DNA from: Lonicera japonica
Lineage: Eukaryota > Streptophyta > Magnoliopsida > Dipsacales > Caprifoliaceae
Assembly: GCA_021464415.1 (NCBI GenBank)
Contig: CM038470.1
Span: forward strand, 32,602,122-32,666,121
DNA length: 64,000 nucleotides
Direction: 5' to 3'
The notes beneath the pieces are model-generated. The model did no database searches. It was not told where the DNA came from and saw only the letters and a program-made list of their open reading frames with translations. Within the stretch, counting starts at the first letter, position 1. Every line of letters begins with the position of its first letter. This document shows positions 21,066 through 33,604 of this stretch, piece by piece. A program made the position numbers and the translations under genes.

Positions 21066-24000
21066 ATATATATTATGAATTAATTTAAACCAGTTAATTT
21101 AAATAAGAAAAGTGCATCTTAAATTTTCAGAAAAATTTGGCATGATTTTCTCTATTTTATCAATAACGAATATCTGTATAAGTGATATTCTATTAAATCA
21201 TTACTTAATTAAAGCTCAATCAACTACACTTTACAAAACTTAATATTATACCATTTTCTTCGATCACATAAACCAATTATGAAACAACGTTTCCTAAATA
21301 AAAGAGGAGTCAGCTTAGAGTTACACATATGAAATCAAGTCATCCCTTCGAGGGACAATAACACGGTTCCGTGGTCCTCAGAGGTATCTAAGCTTTAATG
21401 CGCACCAAACCCAATGAGTGTACCTACAAAATTGCTTTGGAAAATGAGAGTGAGCTAAACACGAGATCAATAGGAAATAAAAGTTTTTCTATAAAAACAT
21501 AACTAGTCAGGCACACATTGCATACAATATCGAAAATAATAGAAAGCCACAAGATGCATTCAACTACTCCTTATATGTATGCCATATACATATACATGAT
21601 ACTATATATACCAAAATACTATTATGCATATATCAAAACTAATGATACATACTATGTACAACACATGATATATTCTCCCCAAAGGAAATTAGTATATGTA
21701 AACCATATATGTAAAATAATATCAAAATCCAACCAAAGGATAATAAACTAGTATATGCACTCATATTTCTACTATACAATATGTCCTCCTATAGGACTCA
21801 CGTCTCACTTTTCATAGCTAAAACCATGAGGCAAGAGAGCTCGAAAATAAAATTGTCACTCAAGGACATATAGTCAACCATCTAGGATTTAAATCAACTT
21901 TGTATAATTGATAGTTCCCATGGCTTGGGTATTTTCACTCCCATGGCAGTGATTCCATACTACGGTTCACATAGTGGTAAGCCCCCAAGGCTAAGTAACT
22001 CATGCATGTAGCCACACATGCTATGTCCCCAAAAGACAAATATATTATTGTAGCCACCAAGGCCAAAATAGTAAGAATTACTAACCAAATGGTACGATAT
22101 GGTGCCAAATCATAAAACTATATAAATCATAAACCAATTGAGATATCAAGTATATATGTGTCAAAAGAAGGGAATGCGTAAATATACTTATGTACTCAAA
22201 CTAGATTAAAAAGTCCATCAACAACAACAAAATAACAATTTAAAGTAAATCTATCCATATACCTCATAGGATACCCATGTAATTAGCATAAATTGCTCAT
22301 GACTTAAATCTCATAATTTATCTTCTTGGTATTAGTTCTACTACTTAAAAGTCATTTACCCAATGCAATTATTTAGTACATATGTTGTATCCGGTGTACA
22401 TATGCCAAATATATAACTAACAACATAAGCTTTTTAACATTACAACACTCATATCATAATGATCTCCACATGGTACACATATTATCCCACCAAGTATTTT
22501 GTTTAAACTTTCATATATAGTTTTATTTAGAATAGTTCAGCTTGATAAGATACTTGTAAATTCCTTAGTATATACATCTCATTAGCCCATATAATTGTTG
22601 GATATCATATAGGATATGAGTGAAGTTATATAACAAATACGCAAGAAATCCATTCTAAGATTATGTTCCAATATTTAGCAATAACATTGTCGAAAATATG
22701 GATTTTTATCAAATCTGTGTATGTGTCAACAATTGGCATATGTACATCATCTCCATCCCATTCACATGATTTATAGTTCATTCCTAGTACTAAATAATTA
22801 CAAATTTCCAGAATTTATACCACTTATATTTAGTATGTGCATAATCTTGAAAACTAGCAGCAAAAGTTATCGAATTATGAGGTTTTTAGACCAAATCATA
22901 AATTGGGTGTGTACAAACTAAATTGATTGCTGTAATAGGCTACAATCAACATTGTCGACCTAAAAGTCACTAATCTTGTTTTGATAATAACAATAAAATT
23001 GTTGATGTGTAATTTAACTTATGAAATGTTTTTCAAGTATAACCATAATCATAACATTTATCTTACGTGGCACAAAACCAACTAAACCGATGGTGAATTC
23101 AATCATCTACAAATGTATTCCAAAATACATTAGTCTTTTTCACTCACAACAACATGATCATAGCATTTTTACAATGCCATATCAATGAGGATAAAAAGCT
23201 CAAAGCAAGTGAAGAACCAAAGAAGCTTTATAAGCTCTCGAAGACTCGTTTATTCTCAAATTGAGTGAGTATCTTAGATAAATGCAAAGTTACTTGTTTT
23301 ATGATCATGTATAGCTCAAATACATCATACATCATTGTTTGATTGATTAAAAACAAGTTTGAAACAAAATCCCTTTGAAAACATCATTCTTACAAAAACC
23401 AATTTTGAAATACATTCATATTTAATTCAAATGAACTTATTTTGAGTTTTCCCGAAAATAGATGTCTTAGGGACATATTCTTAAGGCCTCTAAAGCATTA
23501 GAATTAATTTTGAAGCTAAAATACAAAAGTCCAAAATTTGGGATTTTGGTTGGCTGGATAGTGCTCATCAGTCGACTAATGAGCTAAGCCTCAGTCAACT
23601 GATGAGCTTGTCTCAGTTGACTGACGGCCCAAAAACTAGCCGTTAGAGATTTTGAAAATGTCTACTTTTGACCCATAACTTTTAATAATTGCTCCCAGCG
23701 GCCATAAACTTTTTCTAGCTATAAATATGAGTTCCTAGACTCATTTTCAACAACTTGAATCATCATACAATCTTATTTTTCATATATCTACAATATTTAA
23801 GTTTTCAAGTTTATGCATTGATCATATTTTTAATTCTTGAGCTATATATATTGATCAATCTTGATAACTCTAGTGTGAACATCATTTGTAATCTTCAAAT
23901 ACGCTTGAGAGTTATTGTACGTTGGTGTTTGTCACCAAAACAATTTATTATTCAAATTGTGAGAGGTTTTTCTCATATAATAGCAAGAGCATTTCTTGTG

Positions 24001-24868
24001 TTGAATGTGGTGAGAAATCACACTTGTTAAGTGTAGTGAGAAAGATTACGCTTGTAAAGGTTTGATTTTGACCCGAAAGAAAATCGGTTTTAGTGGAATT
24101 TCTCGGGGGCACTACTCGGGCACAGACTATGGTCTAAACAACTGAACCGCGTAAACAAACAGTCATTGTCTCATTTGGTTCAATCTCTCTAAACTCAAGA
24201 TCTCTATTATTTCGTATTTAAACTTGTTGATTGTTTGTGTTATTATTTAATATAATTACTTCCTTGTTATACATTTTATTAAAATTTTAATGTTTAAACT
24301 TTATTTGAAACTATTTCTAAAATTACATTAAGTTTCAAAAACACTATATTCCCCCCCCCCCCCTCTAGGGTATTTTTCAACTTACAAACATAAATTGCAA
24401 TATAATATCATCAAGTTAAGTTCTTAACAATCCCTCCTCCCCATCCCCACCCCAAAATATTTACTCAAATCTCAACTTACAATACATAATAGTAATAAAA
24501 ACAAGTTTTTCAGACGATCAAATGATTTAGAATCAAGCAGAGGTTTCTTATGCTATTGTTCCCACCTTATTTGAAGCTTTAACACAAGTTTGAGAAGGTA
24601 AATGATGATCTATGTGACTAGATTTCACAATCCAAGAATTCCTAAGCTTCTCAAAGTGAACAAGATAAAGAAGATGATGGAGATGAAGAACAATGGTGAT
24701 TCTTGCTAAATTAATCTTGAACCCAAGGTGAAAATCCTATTAATTATCCTCAAAATCCTCAACCTTTCTCACTCTAGGGTTTTGAATAAATGGTGTATTC
24801 GGAATGCTATGGGTTTGAAGTGTAAATGAAATAAAAATCAGGTCAAAGGGTTAAAAATGGGTCAAAGA
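21066..24868 (-). repeat. Long-LTR family G, copy d (interrupted)
   Basis: Minus-oriented family sequence; for example 21310-21460 is the inverted homologue of 41590-41760, and 21760-22320 matches 2080-2600. It is interrupted by the Sirevirus-like solo LTR at 22953-24386 and ends abruptly at about 24868, where a plus-oriented copy begins. No coding region. Confidence 0.6.
22953..24386 (+). mobile_element. Solo LTR, Sirevirus-like copia (LTR-1), with target duplication
   Basis: Starts TGTCGACCTAAAAGTC and ends CAACTTACA, flanked on both sides by AACAT (22948-22952 and 24387-24391), a perfect 5-bp target duplication. The C-tract and CTAGGGTATTTTTC near the end, and the start resembling TGTTGACCTTAAAGTC, tie it to the LTR of the full copia at 51468. 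Length 1434 bp. A TATA-like TATAAATA lies near 23720, and degenerate CAGTCGACTGATGAG palindromes at about 23570-23630. No internal region remains, so the element was lost by LTR-LTR recombination. Confidence 0.9.
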
Positions 24869-24871
24869 TGT

Positions 24872-27598
24872 TAAACCGTTTATAAGCGTGATTTATTCTC
24901 CTTTGTGGCTTTGAGTAGTTAAATTTCATTATGCGCATACTTTTATAATACGGACAGATTCCAAAGATCCTATTATGTATAATACATGTGCGTGTATAGT
25001 CACAACGCAATTCGGATTATCCAAATGGGTTTTGGACGTTAAATCGCTCCTTAGTCACATTTCTATCACTAGACTTGCTTCGGGTAATTATTTTTGATTC
25101 TGGGCATCTTTATGTGTATTCAATAATTCTTACATGTTAGATTAGTGATATTACATATGAGTGTACGGTTGAAATGCAATTCGGAAAGTCGTGGTTGAAT
25201 TTGGTAGGCCAACGGTGAAAATTGACCTTATCAACAAAATGAATTTGTCCCTAACTTTGAAAGGTCATAACTTCGTCCTACACTAACAAAGTAATTCTCT
25301 GTTTGTTCCACTAGTTAGATTTTGATCCATTCTACAACTTTCATTTTTTGATAGAGACTCAATTCACACTCTTCGTAGGTCATAACTAAGTGCAAAGTAA
25401 GCAAATTAACTAAAATCTGCTTGCATCAGAAAATGCAGCATAATATATTTTGGCAGATTGCTATTTTTGATAGATTTCTAATACCAATCTGTTAGGAATT
25501 TGGAAAAACCTCCATAAACAAAAGTTGTAGAGCTCTAAGTTTTCTTTAATTAGGAAAAAACAGTTCATCAATTGGAGTTCGGAGTGAAAAGTTATGCTCA
25601 AAATAAGAGCAGTGCATCAAAAAAATTTATCAATCGGGTTTGACCCATTTTTGACCCTTTAACATGATTATTATTTCATTTACACCCCAAAATCCCCGAA
25701 TATGGAGCATTATCAATACACCAATAATTCAAAACCCTATAGTGAGAATGTTCGGGAATTTTGGGGAGATTTGAGAGGGTTTTCACCTCAGGTTTAAGAT
25801 TGAGCAAGAATCACCATGGTTCTTCATCTACATTGTCTTGTTCATCTTATTGACCTTGAGGAGCTTAGGGATTCTTAGAGGAATGTAAATTCTAGCCATG
25901 TAGATCATCATCAATCTTCTTAAACTTGTGTTAAAGCTTCAAATCGAGGTGGTAACACTAATATTAAACTTATTTTTTAAAATATTGCTTGTTGCATGTT
26001 CTTACTACTAGTAAATTGGGAATTTTGGTAGGGATATTGATTGGCTTGCATGCATGGGTTTGGGGTTGCTATTTATGATTTCTTTTAATGTATAAACACT
26101 AAATACAACCTCAATTTGATGATCAAGCCAAAATCTCCACTTACATGTTATAGTTTCACATACTTAGACCTAAAACCCACCATAGTGTAAATGGTTTCAT
26201 AATAGTAGTTGTACACTATTATAGATGGATTTGATGTGGGTTTTTGATGAAAATGGTTTCCAAAAACATGTAAATGACCATCATATGGATGTTACTCATG
26301 ATTAGTATAAAATGGCTTAAACCCACAATTTTGTAAATTACATATATATGCATATATACTGATAAATGGTGATAATTATGGATTTAACTTACGATTTTGG
26401 CACTAATAATTTTGGATGGATATTTGTATGAGATTTCTACACCTATGGAAGGTTATTTATGTATCTCATATGCTTAGGATTTCTTAATTATATGATTTTG
26501 GGACTTTATATATGGTTTCGCTATGACCGGATACTATAGTTATACTAGTTGGACAGGATACCTTGATTGGTTAAATGTAATTATTATTATAAATTAGCCA
26601 TATTACTATTGTTCTTGTGGATGGAACGTATCTAGGAAAATTTCAAATTACAAGTTACGTTATTGTTCTCGTGGACGAAATATAACCGTGGCAGATTCGA
26701 GCTACCAGTTACACATGTCATGTGAATGGACAAAGTAGCAAGTATCATACATTGGTATAAGACTAGTGCCTACTATTGATATATTTATACCTTGGCGGTA
26801 TTTATTTCCCTTCATATCGTATTTTGGTAACACGAGTCTCATTTTAACCTCTGGGCTTAGGACAACACTTGGTGTGTATTGCATATATCCTAATTTTCAT
26901 CATATTTTAGGATGAGTACTACTTATATGTATATGATATACATATGTCTTCCTTATTATATTGACATAGCATCTTGCATGTGTATTACTATATATACTTT
27001 CATATATAAAATCCTATAGTTCCAACTGAGCCCGTGTTTGGCTCACTCCCATTTTCCAAATCAATTTTATAGGTACATTCATGGGATGACGTGTGTATTA
27101 TATCTAGTTGGCTCTGATGACCTAGATACTTAGTAGTTGTCCATGGTTTGACAACTTAGTTTGCTTGGACTTAGTAATTTGTCTTATTTATTTAATTTGA
27201 GTCGTATTGCACCAAGTTAAAGAATTTACTTTGAATTTTATAATCAAATTGTATTTAGAGTTTTAAATAAGTTGTACAAATTAATTAACTACTTTACAAA
27301 AACATGTTTGGACTACGGATAGACTTTTGTTTAATGATTGTGTTTGTTTGATAAAAGATTTGATAAGTATTATTTAAAAAGGTTTTGGTTATTTGTAAAA
27401 CAGAGGAGACTATGCCGAATTTTTGTAAAAAAATCTAAGATACTCCTTTTGTTAATATTATTTTTACTCATACCACTTTAAAAATGAGTAATACCTGCAA
27501 ATGTTTTTTTTTATTTATAAATTTTACACCACACTCGCTGTTGTGAGCGACGACATCCGTGATTTAAGGATCGAAACCCTATAATGAGATTTGGGGCG
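24872..27598 (+). repeat. Long-LTR family G, copy e (5' end clipped)
   Basis: Plus-oriented copy lacking about the first 25 bp of the LTR and ending GATTTGGGGCGTCGCA at 27598. Its right flank (27599-27740) is the inverted homologue of 11760-11883. It abuts copy d head to head at about 24870. No coding region. Confidence 0.6.
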
Positions 27599-27837
27599 TC
27601 GCATAACGTCTAAAATATTTTTTATTTTTTTAAAAAGGGAAGGTCTAAGTAGAACAAAGATCTCAGTGGAGTGAGTCATAATGGAAATTTTAACTGTTTC
27701 TCCAACTTTTTATATCCCCATGCATATTAGGGGGAGTAGTTTATGTTTTGATGGACAAATTAAACCACTACATTTTAGACAAGTTTATTAGTGATAACTT
27801 TTTTTCATACATGCGACAGATAATCTGAGTTTTTCAA

Positions 27838-27915
27838 TAAAGGGGCTGGATGCAAACCTTGGAGCCTAGTGTAAATACTTTTCAACCACTAAGCTTAAAG
27901 TCAAAATCTTTCTCC
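27838..27915 (-). repeat. tRNA-like SINE head, copy 2
   Basis: Minus-strand counterpart of the SINE-like head at 11573, with the B-box-like GGTTTGCATCC and A-box-like TTAGTGGTTGAAAAG. It lies between repeat R2 and the G copy, in module order. Confidence 0.45.
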
Positions 27916-27949
27916 TAGGATAGTTGTTTTTTATACAACTTTTTTCCCA

Positions 27950-28530
27950 CGATTAACCGCCCCTCCTTGGATTTTGAATTTTTTACTACATATGGAATAT
28001 TTTTTGGAAAAAAGACATTTATTTAGGGACCTATGTGTAGAACTTGAAACTTTAGGGCGTCTAAGTCTGTATAATGAAAAATTAAAATAGGTTATCCCTT
28101 ATAAACCCATTAATTTTTCAACAAAGTTTCCATGTGGGATATCGTTTTTCCATTCTTCTATTCCATTTTTCATCTCAAGTAACCCACTTTGGAAGACAAT
28201 TTCTCATTCACCTTATAACCATTTTGAGCAAACAAATATAAAATCGAGTGTGATGTTCTACTCAAAATTATTCTCAAAACGGCTTGAAAAAATGTTTTCA
28301 TACTCATTTTTTCCAACAATTAGATCTACCTTTAAATATTAAGTATAATTTACATCACATTGGGTATTACGATTAGATCTACCTTTTCCAAAATTACTTC
28401 AAACTTTGAGTTGTATGAATATTATGATTGCTATTGTGTTTGCGTTAAAATTTTATTTCTTTAAATACGTTTTTGTGTGTATTGGATAAATTCCTCGCCT
28501 CTACATAGAGAATCAACTTCTAATTATTAT
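27950..28530 (-). repeat. Repeat R2
   Basis: Noncoding repeat with 'cgcccctccttggatttt', 'gggacctatgtgtagaactt' and 'catactcattttttccaaca'. Homologues lie at 63110-63700 (same orientation), and at 33300-33600 plus 35060-35360 (opposite orientation, split by an insertion). Shorter pieces lie at 9160-9300, 10215-10340 and 11460-11530. Always adjacent to snRNA modules. Type unknown. Confidence 0.6.
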
Positions 28531-28632
28531 TTATAATATTTGCATTTGGAAATGCAATAGGTCTTCATTGAGTGTTTTTTTTTTTGGAAAAACAAATGAA
28601 AAAATAAATCAAGAATGCATACTGAATAAAAT

Positions 28633-28647
28633 TTAAACTTTGATTTG
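28633..28647 (-). terminator. Plant snRNA 3' box of U2
   Basis: Minus-strand CAAATCAAAGTTTAA fits CA(N)6AGTNNAA exactly and lies just after the U2 3' end. The identical box recurs at 63976-63990. Confidence 0.85.
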
Positions 28648-28649
28648 GT

Positions 28650-28844
28650 GTGGTGCGCCAAGCTCTTGCAATAGTGCAACATAAGAGCGACACTTGAGGA
28701 TCCCAATAGCAAGCTATTGTGGTGGATCCTCCCCCTGAAAAAAATTAATTTAATATCGTGTGAGCCGATGGCTCACATATCAGATATTAAACTGATAAGA
28801 ACAGATACTACACTTGATCTTAGCCAAAAGGCCGAGAAAGGTAT
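28650..28844 (-). ncRNA. U2: U2 spliceosomal snRNA gene (apparently intact)
   Basis: U2 snRNA pairs with the intron branch site. From 28844 on the minus strand it reads ATACCTTTCTCGGCC, then GTGTAGTATCTG with the GUAGUA branch-site block, stem-loop IIa and a perfect stem IIb hairpin (GTGAGCC ATC GGCTCAC). A T-rich Sm region and two 3' stem-loops follow (AATAGCTTGCTATT; TTGCACTATTGCAAGAGC), ending GGCGCACC. About 195 nt is the normal plant U2 length. Upstream are a USE (TTCCCACATTG, 28921-28911) and TATA (TATAATA, first base 28876); downstream is an exact 3' box. Relative to the usual GGGCC arm, as I recall it, stem IIb carries paired changes that keep the hairpin, which argues for selection. 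This is the only complete U2 in the window. Confidence 0.92.
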
Positions 28845-28869
28845 GTCTTGAACAATCTCTTCATCTCTT

Positions 28870-28921
28870 TATTATACTTAAGCTTTGCCCAGTGTTCTTT
28901 CATAACTAACCAATGTGGGAA
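28870..28921 (-). promoter_or_regulatory. U2 promoter (USE + TATA)
   Basis: Minus-strand TTCCCACATTG (28921-28911) and TATAATA (28876-28870) with a 34-bp gap and the TATA 32 bp before the start: Pol II snRNA architecture. Confidence 0.75.
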
Positions 28922-29203
28922 TTATTTGGCCTTCGTTTGGGTCACATTTCAAATAGTTTCTTATGTCTCTCTACTTTGCTTCCGTTATACCACAAAATCT
29001 AGTTCTCAAGTCCTCTACCTAGGATGACTATTTGTATATTCCTCAAGCTAGAGATTATACTCTTTGTGACACATTATTTTTCTAGCATTTTTATTTATCA
29101 TCTAAAGGAAGACCAGCATAACTAGAATGAAGAAGAAGATAGCAAGTTCTCATTTGTAAAATGGTTATTACACTAATTGAAAGGCCAAGTCATGTTCAAT
29201 AAC

Positions 29204-30010
29204 ACATCGTGTTTAGTTTATCCATTAATTTTCCTTCCTAAGTTTTATTTATTGAATAACGTCACTTTGACTAGTATTTTTAGTTTCGAGTGAAATTTTG
29301 TGGCTCCGACACCTCGAGCAGGTTTCAATTGCTTAATTACATTTGCCTAAATGATTGTTTTTCTATTCAGGTGGTCCTTATTAAAATATAGATTTTAATC
29401 ACTCCATAGTTGTATTATATCTTTAATCGTAACTTTGGGTATTCGAATTTGGTTATGGGAATATATTTATGAGCCGAACATTTCTCACAAGTCATATTAA
29501 TCATATCACATATGCGGGCAAGGTTGCAATGCATTTCGGATGGCTGTGGTTGGATTTGGTCGACTAAATGTGAGAATTGAGTTTTTGCTAACATGGAAAT
29601 GCCATAACTTTCTCATCCAGTGCCCAAATTAGTCACTGTTTGAACCTTTTGATAGATTTATTTCCTGTTGACAACTTTTGTGTTTTGACCGAACCCAATT
29701 CTGGATTCTTATTGGTCATAATGGAGCGCAAAGTAAGCCAATTAACCAATCTTGTCATATCCAAATTTGCAATGATTTGGCAAACCGCTGTCTTCAATGG
29801 ATTTCTGGTATCTTTCCATTTAGAAATTCAAAGAAAAGTTGTAGATCTTCAAGTCCTCTTTCCGTTGATATAAAGATTACTCAAATCAAAGTTCTGAACG
29901 AAAAGTTATGCCCAAAATATGAACAGTGTGCCAGAAATATTTGGTCAATCGAGTTGACCCAACCCAACTCGTTTTGACCCAATTTTTTATTGGAAAAATA
30001 AGTATTTTTG
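29204..30010 (+). repeat. Long-LTR family G, copy f (5' fragment)
   Basis: Homologous to the first 0.8 kb of the G copy at 37268 (shared 'ggtggtccttattaaaatat' and 'gaaatgcatttcgg' type words). The first bases of the LTR are missing. The two overlapping short frames near 29.7 kb are chance readings. Confidence 0.55.
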
Positions 30011-30239
30011 GCCATTTTTCGAGCAAATTTATTTGAAATCGAATGATCGGTTTTCAAAGATTATTACGGATTCGTGTTCTCCTCCGAGAGTACATCAAAG
30101 TGGTATACTTATTTGCTAAAAATGGATATCGGGTGAATAAATGCAAAATGGAGAGTTTAAGAATGGGAATTCTCGTATCCCGCATTGGAACTTTGTGGGA
30201 AACTTGGTGAGTTTATAACGTATTACACCTTATTAGTGT
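30011..30239. repeat. Short piece of repeat R2-like sequence
   Basis: 30050-30210 ('attcgtgttctcctccgaga', 'gagtttataacg') resembles 33540-33600 and 35060-35220. No gene. Confidence 0.45.
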
Positions 30240-32002
30240 GTAAAGTTTCTTAACACTAAAGCTCCTTACCTTGTGCACACTGGTGCAAGGAGCTGGTAGT
30301 CCACTGAATAACGTAAGTACATCATGAATATAATCACCATATTGTCTAGTAGAGAAAGTATGCATTAACCCATCTTTCCTACCAAAGTCATGATATTAAT
30401 TATCCAATGGCATATATATACATCGTTTACACTATACAACATGATGTATACACAACTCATCTCCTATGCTAGATAGGAATATAAATACACAACTCTTCAT
30501 AGCCATATACACTTACTAACTAAGCTTAATAATGCAAATATGGAGTTTCTTGTGAATTTATCACATTAATTCCCGAACACTTGAAAACTTGAGTAAGGAA
30601 ATTATAAATATATATATAGTCCAAGGTACCATATTTACATCTTGACCCACTATAGGCCGTAACTAGTATTGCTCCTCATTCTTAGTTCATATATAAGCAT
30701 AATATAGGCTGCTTATAGTGTAAATTCCAATGCAACCTCAACAAACTACATAAGAGTTGGAAATGTCAAAATATAGCATAGTATAACTCGCATCATGCTT
30801 AACAACTCATATTTAATGCGTATCTAAGCTTTATTGTTCATGGTCAGCTTATACACACTTGCGCGCTGGTGACCAGTAACACTGGTTTGTGATAAATTAA
30901 TGAGATATAGGATTTTCTCGTAGAATCATGAAATACTAATAATAACAATTGATAATCAACCATTATAATCATAAATCATAAACCCAAAACCCATAAATGC
31001 GTAGAAACTTCATTCGTATAGAAAAAACCCCAATTTGTGGAAAATATGGTGATTTAATGCATAATCTTTGAAAATAAACTTTAATACTATTGTTCCCACC
31101 TCAATCAAGCAGATCTTCGAGGCTAAGAGTGGTGGATCGAGCCGTAGTCCGAGCAATTGTAAAATCCCTAAAATCGAGCTTGAAACCCTCATTAATGGAG
31201 GAAAGGAATTGAATAGGAAGATGGTGATGGTGATGATTCAAATGATGAATCATATGTAAGGGTGATCAAACCTTCGCAAAATCTCCGAAAATAGCCCCCC
31301 AATTGTCCCCTTGGAGCTCGCTAGGTTGGTGTATATGTTATGGATGAAATAAGCTCTGTTTTGGCTTTATAATCACGCTCAGGACCCCTTCAGTCGATTG
31401 ATGGGTAAAATCTGGTGGACTGTTAGTATTTTGGCCATAACTTCTTGCTCGGGACTCCGATTAAGGTGATCTTTATGTCCACGGAAAGGTAATTAAAAGG
31501 CATAAAACTTCCTAAGCAGAAGATTCCTCAAATTATTGATGGATCATTCCCAAAAATCCACCAAAGACAGCGCTCTGCTGAAGTGTTCCGAACAACCAGA
31601 TTTCAACAATTTGCTTACTTTGCAAGCTGATTCGACAACCGAGGAGTGTGATTTGGCTTTTGTCCAAAACATGAAAGTTGTAGAGGGTATTGAGATGAAT
31701 ACGTGGCCACAAACAGGGAGTCATTTGGACATCTGATAAAAAAATTATGGCCTCTCAAAGTTGGCCAAAAATCAACTTTCCTGAAAAGTTCAAACTACGC
31801 GATTACTTCCTGTTTTCGATTCGGATCACCTGAATAATGAAATAATTGATCTTAAAAACTTAATATATCTAATATGACATGCTAGAGGTGTCAATTTAAA
31901 TATAAGAGGCTCGGAACCCAATGTTCACGATCTAATCGGTAATAAAGCCTTAACCGGGCTGAAGAGGAGAATTGGCTCGGAAACGAAAGACGAGACGTTA
32001 TA
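30240..32002 (-). repeat. Long-LTR family G, copy g (5' part), abutting a U2 fragment
   Basis: Minus-oriented family sequence with its start at about 32002 (TATAACGTCTCG, a mutated TGTAACACCTCG). The start abuts U2 sequence directly. The left limit is unclear. No coding region; the 60-residue frames at 31.0-31.7 kb fall in LTR sequence shared with other copies. Confidence 0.5.
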
Positions 32003-32082
32003 GAGGTCCCAGCCCAATAGCTTGCTATTGGGGTCCTCACGCGTTGCCTTTATGTTGCACTATTTCATTGGTTTAGAGCACC
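32003..32082 (+). pseudogene. U2 snRNA pseudogene, 3' half
   Basis: AGCCCAATAGCTTGCTATTGG, then GGTCCTCACGCGTTGCC and TGTTGCACTATTTCATTGG match the two 3' stem-loops of U2, ending near GCACCCCACC. The 5' half is missing, and the break coincides with the start of the G-family LTR copy, so insertion or rearrangement disrupted the gene. Confidence 0.75.
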
Positions 32083-33300
32083 CCACCAATTTTTCATTCT
32101 AAAGATACAACCAACTAAAACAAGTCTTTACTAACTTCAATATATGCTTGAAAGGGAAAATCTCCTTTCAAATTAACTAGCACTCTTGGAGAACTTAAAT
32201 CTGAGCTATATAACCAAGAGAATCTTTAGTCAAGAAATTAAATCTGAGACCAAGAGAATCTTAGTCATATTAATTAAACTGGATAGAGATATTGGGTGAT
32301 CAAGAATGCCCAAAATCCTTTACAAAAGTCTAATAAAAATCCATCAAGATCCTCGATCAATGTCAAACACTAATGTGCTGAAACCAGATACAAGTACATT
32401 ACTCTAATTATAACAGCAGAATAATGAGCCTAAGATTTATCCTCAACAATAAACATCCTTTATGACCCTTTTTTGTTGGGGCTAATCTTAGGAGAACATG
32501 GTTATTGTGAATTGCCCACTAAACTAGTTATTGAAATTTCAATATGATCGAAAGTACATACCACTTCCGCATTAAGTATGAGTGTTTCCTTTTGAAGGAA
32601 TATTTTTTGTGTTCTATAAATACTTTTATACTATTAGACAAAGAGAATCACGATATACCAGCAGCAAACTCATGTGAGAGAAAAATGAGAAAGATTATTT
32701 TCCATGCCCTTTAAAAAGGGTGATTTTAAATGCTCCCACACAATTAATCTTTTCACCCCATTAAAAGTTTGTAACTCTAATAGTTTTAACCTAAAAATCC
32801 CTGTAAACTCACCCCAGCGTCTTTTTCTTAGTTTGTCGCTAAAGCTTCCTTTTTTATTTCTTATCCTACTTTCTTCTTTCTATTCTTTTCCCAAGTTCTT
32901 TCTCTCAATTCTCTCCACTTCCCTTATTTTCCAATGCTTGAACTATGTTATTTCGTTTTATTTAAAATAAAACTCCATTGAAATCAAAGACCTAATAAGC
33001 ACCAAAATTACTTAATCCCACCTAGCGGGTTTGCATAAAACAGAGAAAGAGAGCCAATATGAAGAACAATTTACTCATTGATTTTCAGATTTTTAGGGAT
33101 GGAGTTTTGAGTTGTGTGAGTGTTCAATGCACATATGAGGCACCAGTTCCACGATTTTCTTGGAGAAGTTATTTCATTCATAACTAGATCAACTTGAAGT
33201 TCCAAAGACTAGTTCCATGATTTTCTTGGAGAAGTTGTTTCATTAATAACTAGAGAACTTTTGTCATGTGTTTATGTATATGTAAGTTGACCCTATGTGC
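32083..33300. other. Inverted homologue of 9.6-11.26 kb, no gene
   Basis: 32340-32565 and 32700-33290 match 11260-11030 and 10850-10380 inverted, including the purine-rich tract near 32880. The 88-residue frame here has no recognisable domain and its counterpart at 10.6-10.7 kb is broken, so I do not call a gene. Confidence 0.6.
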
Positions 33301-33604
33301 AGTGGCAGAGCCAAGAATCCAAGGGTGAATTCAAATCACACAAAAACATATCAAAGGAATAAAATTTAACACAAACTAAATAGCATTAATAGTAATATTT
33401 CATACAACTCAAAGTCTCAAATACTCGATGTGAAGTAAATTATACTTAATATTAAAAAGTAGATCTAATTGTTGGAAAAAATGAGTATGAAAACATTTTT
33501 TCGAACCCTTTTGAGAGTAATTTTGAGTAGGACCTTACACTCGGTTGTGAAGAATTATTATAGATTCATATTCTCCTATGTGAGTGTTAGAGTGATATAC
33601 TAAA

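Noticed and set aside
24352..24363. C-tract as a functional element
   Set aside because: It is the normal C-rich run just before the LTR terminus, also seen at 52.93 kb.
32704..32970. 88-codon plus frame with hydrophobic C-terminal part
   Set aside because: The C-terminal stretch reads like a membrane segment but comes from a T/C-rich tract in a duplicated spacer; the homologous frame at 10.56-10.74 kb is shorter and differs.
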